DNA from: Candidatus Bipolaricaulota bacterium
GTDB taxonomy: Bacteria; Bipolaricaulota; Bipolaricaulia; UBA7950; UBA9294
Direction: 5' to 3'
NCBI GenBank assembly: GCA_026390315.1
Contig: JAPLGE010000057.1
Span: 1-33,427 of the forward strand
DNA length: 33,427 nucleotides
Of this stretch, positions 32,725 to 33,427 are shown in pieces. The translations under genes were made by a program, and so were the position numbers. Each line of letters begins with the position of its first letter. Position 1 is the stretch's first letter. The notes beneath the pieces were generated by a model. That model did no database searches. It had not been told where the DNA came from and saw only the letters and a program-made list of their open reading frames with translations.

Positions 32725-33427
32725 GTGACAGCGTACCTGGGGAGACGAGTCGTCGGGCTTCTGGTGACGCTCTTTCTCATCTCCATCGCGGTGTTTGCGG
32801 TCCTCACGGTGATCCCAGGCGACCCCGCCCAGATGGTGCTTGGGGCGGACGCGGACCCCGCGGCGTACCAGGCAACGCGGGTGCGCCTCGGCCTCGATCG
32901 CCCGGCCGTGAGTCGCTATCTCGCCTGGCTGGCTCGCGCCGTGCGGGGGGACCTGGGGCGTTCCCTCTACCAGGAGAGGCCTGTCTCGTCGCTCATCGGG
33001 GCCCGCCTCGGCCTCACTTGCGCCCTGACCGCGTTCGCCACTCTGCTTGCCCTGATCGTGGGAATCCCGCTCGGCGCGTTCGCAGCGACGCATCACGGCC
33101 GGGCCGGAGACCTCGTCGGACGCCTCCTCGTCCAGGCCGGGATGATCGTGCCGGAGTTTTGGGTCGGGATCCTGCTCGTCCTCGTCTTCTCCATCCTGCT
33201 CCACTGGTTCCCGGCCGGAGGATTCCCCGGTTGGTCGGCCGGATGACGCGGGCCTCCTTGCTCGAGGTCCTGGAGGAGCCGTACGTCGCGGTAGCCCGCG
33301 CCAAGGGACTCTCGGGTTTCGTCGTCCTGTACAAGCACGCGCTCAAGAACGCGCTCATCGCCTTGGTCACGGTCCTGGGGCTTCTCGTGGCACAGCTCGT
33401 CGCGGGAAGCATCATCATCGAGAGCGT
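32725..33427 (+). pseudogene. DppB/OppB-type ABC permease, broken by deletion and frameshift, 3' end outside the window
   Basis: The first part (32725-33246, 173 codons) reads as a normal permease N-terminus (LGRRVVGLLVTLFLISIAVF, IPGDPAQMVLG, ARLGLTCALTAFATLLALIVGIPLGA), then stops after FPAGGFPGWSAG. From ATG 33243, in a different frame, the family continues as MTRASLLEVLEEPYVAVARAKGL and KHALKNALIALVTVLG to the window end. Intact relatives have about 25-30 more residues (a transmembrane helix ending in an Arg before TRAS) between these two points, so a small deletion that is not a multiple of three seems to have removed them. A 7-base direct repeat (GGCCGGA at 33213 and 33237) lies at the junction. 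Alternatives are an assembly error or two coupled ORFs (ATGA overlap), but the missing helix argues against a working split protein. The gene runs past 33427. Confidence 0.7.

Noticed and set aside
29989-33204. 1071-residue ORF on the minus strand opposite ppdK
   Set aside because: It is a shadow of ppdK in GC-rich DNA; the translation is Arg/Asp/Glu/Leu-rich with no family features, while ppdK matches its family throughout.
1-33427. CRISPR array, tRNA or rRNA genes, insertion sequences, prophage genes
   Set aside because: I found no regularly spaced repeats, cloverleaf-like segments, transposase or phage-type products; unlikely to be missed at large scale, but small RNA genes without coding context cannot be excluded.

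Overview
The window is about 33 kb of GC-rich bacterial DNA. It is packed with genes on both strands, with frequent GTG and TTG starts, GGAGG-type ribosome binding sites and readable sigma70-type promoters. Nothing in it is viral or plasmid-like, and I see no tRNA, rRNA, CRISPR array or insertion sequence. The content is housekeeping plus anaerobic energy metabolism: gyrA, tyrS, argS, ftsY, ppdK, spoVS, a proton-reducing membrane [NiFe] hydrogenase and peptide-type ABC importers. Alpha-2-macroglobulin and a possible beta-barrel surface protein hint at an envelope with an outer membrane. This would suit an anaerobic, perhaps thermophilic, deep-branching fermenter such as Bipolaricaulota (OP1) or a relative, but the assignment is inference and no marker here settles it.

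Layout. Positions 1-4380 hold the 3' part of an alpha-2-macroglobulin gene (+). It converges on a small tandem-ACT protein (-), whose promoter lies inside the longer ORF-track version of the gene. A ~969-residue secreted protein of mosaic architecture follows (+). From 8133 to 16097 there is one 14-gene operon (+), mbhA-mbhN, in the gene order known from the Pyrococcus membrane-bound hydrogenase: eight Mrp antiporter-like membrane subunits, MbhI, and a NuoB/C/D/H/I-like hydrogenase module. Its last stop codon abuts the stop codon of tyrS, which is the second gene of a gyrA-tyrS operon (-).

Next on the minus strand is a peptide-type ABC importer operon that starts with an unrecognised 268-residue secreted protein, then a solute-binding protein and two permeases, without ATPases. 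Upstream of it is a membrane-anchored protein that looks like a duplicated, catalytically dead peptidase-MA-type protein. On the plus strand there follow spoVS (with the best promoter in the window), argS and ftsY, then ppdK with a terminator-like hairpin. The window ends in a second ABC permease gene, which appears broken by an internal deletion with a frameshift.

How it fits together. The Mbh complex would oxidise reduced ferredoxin, evolve H2 and pump ions through its Mrp-like arm. Pyruvate phosphate dikinase links pyruvate and PEP with pyrophosphate or AMP economy. The peptide importers would supply substrate. The most interesting items are the complete bacterial mbh operon with extra cysteines beside its metal ligands, the mosaic surface protein, the unknown secreted protein heading the transporter operon, the duplicated pseudo-peptidase, the altered HIGH motif of TyrRS, and the Ile at the quinolone-determining position of GyrA.
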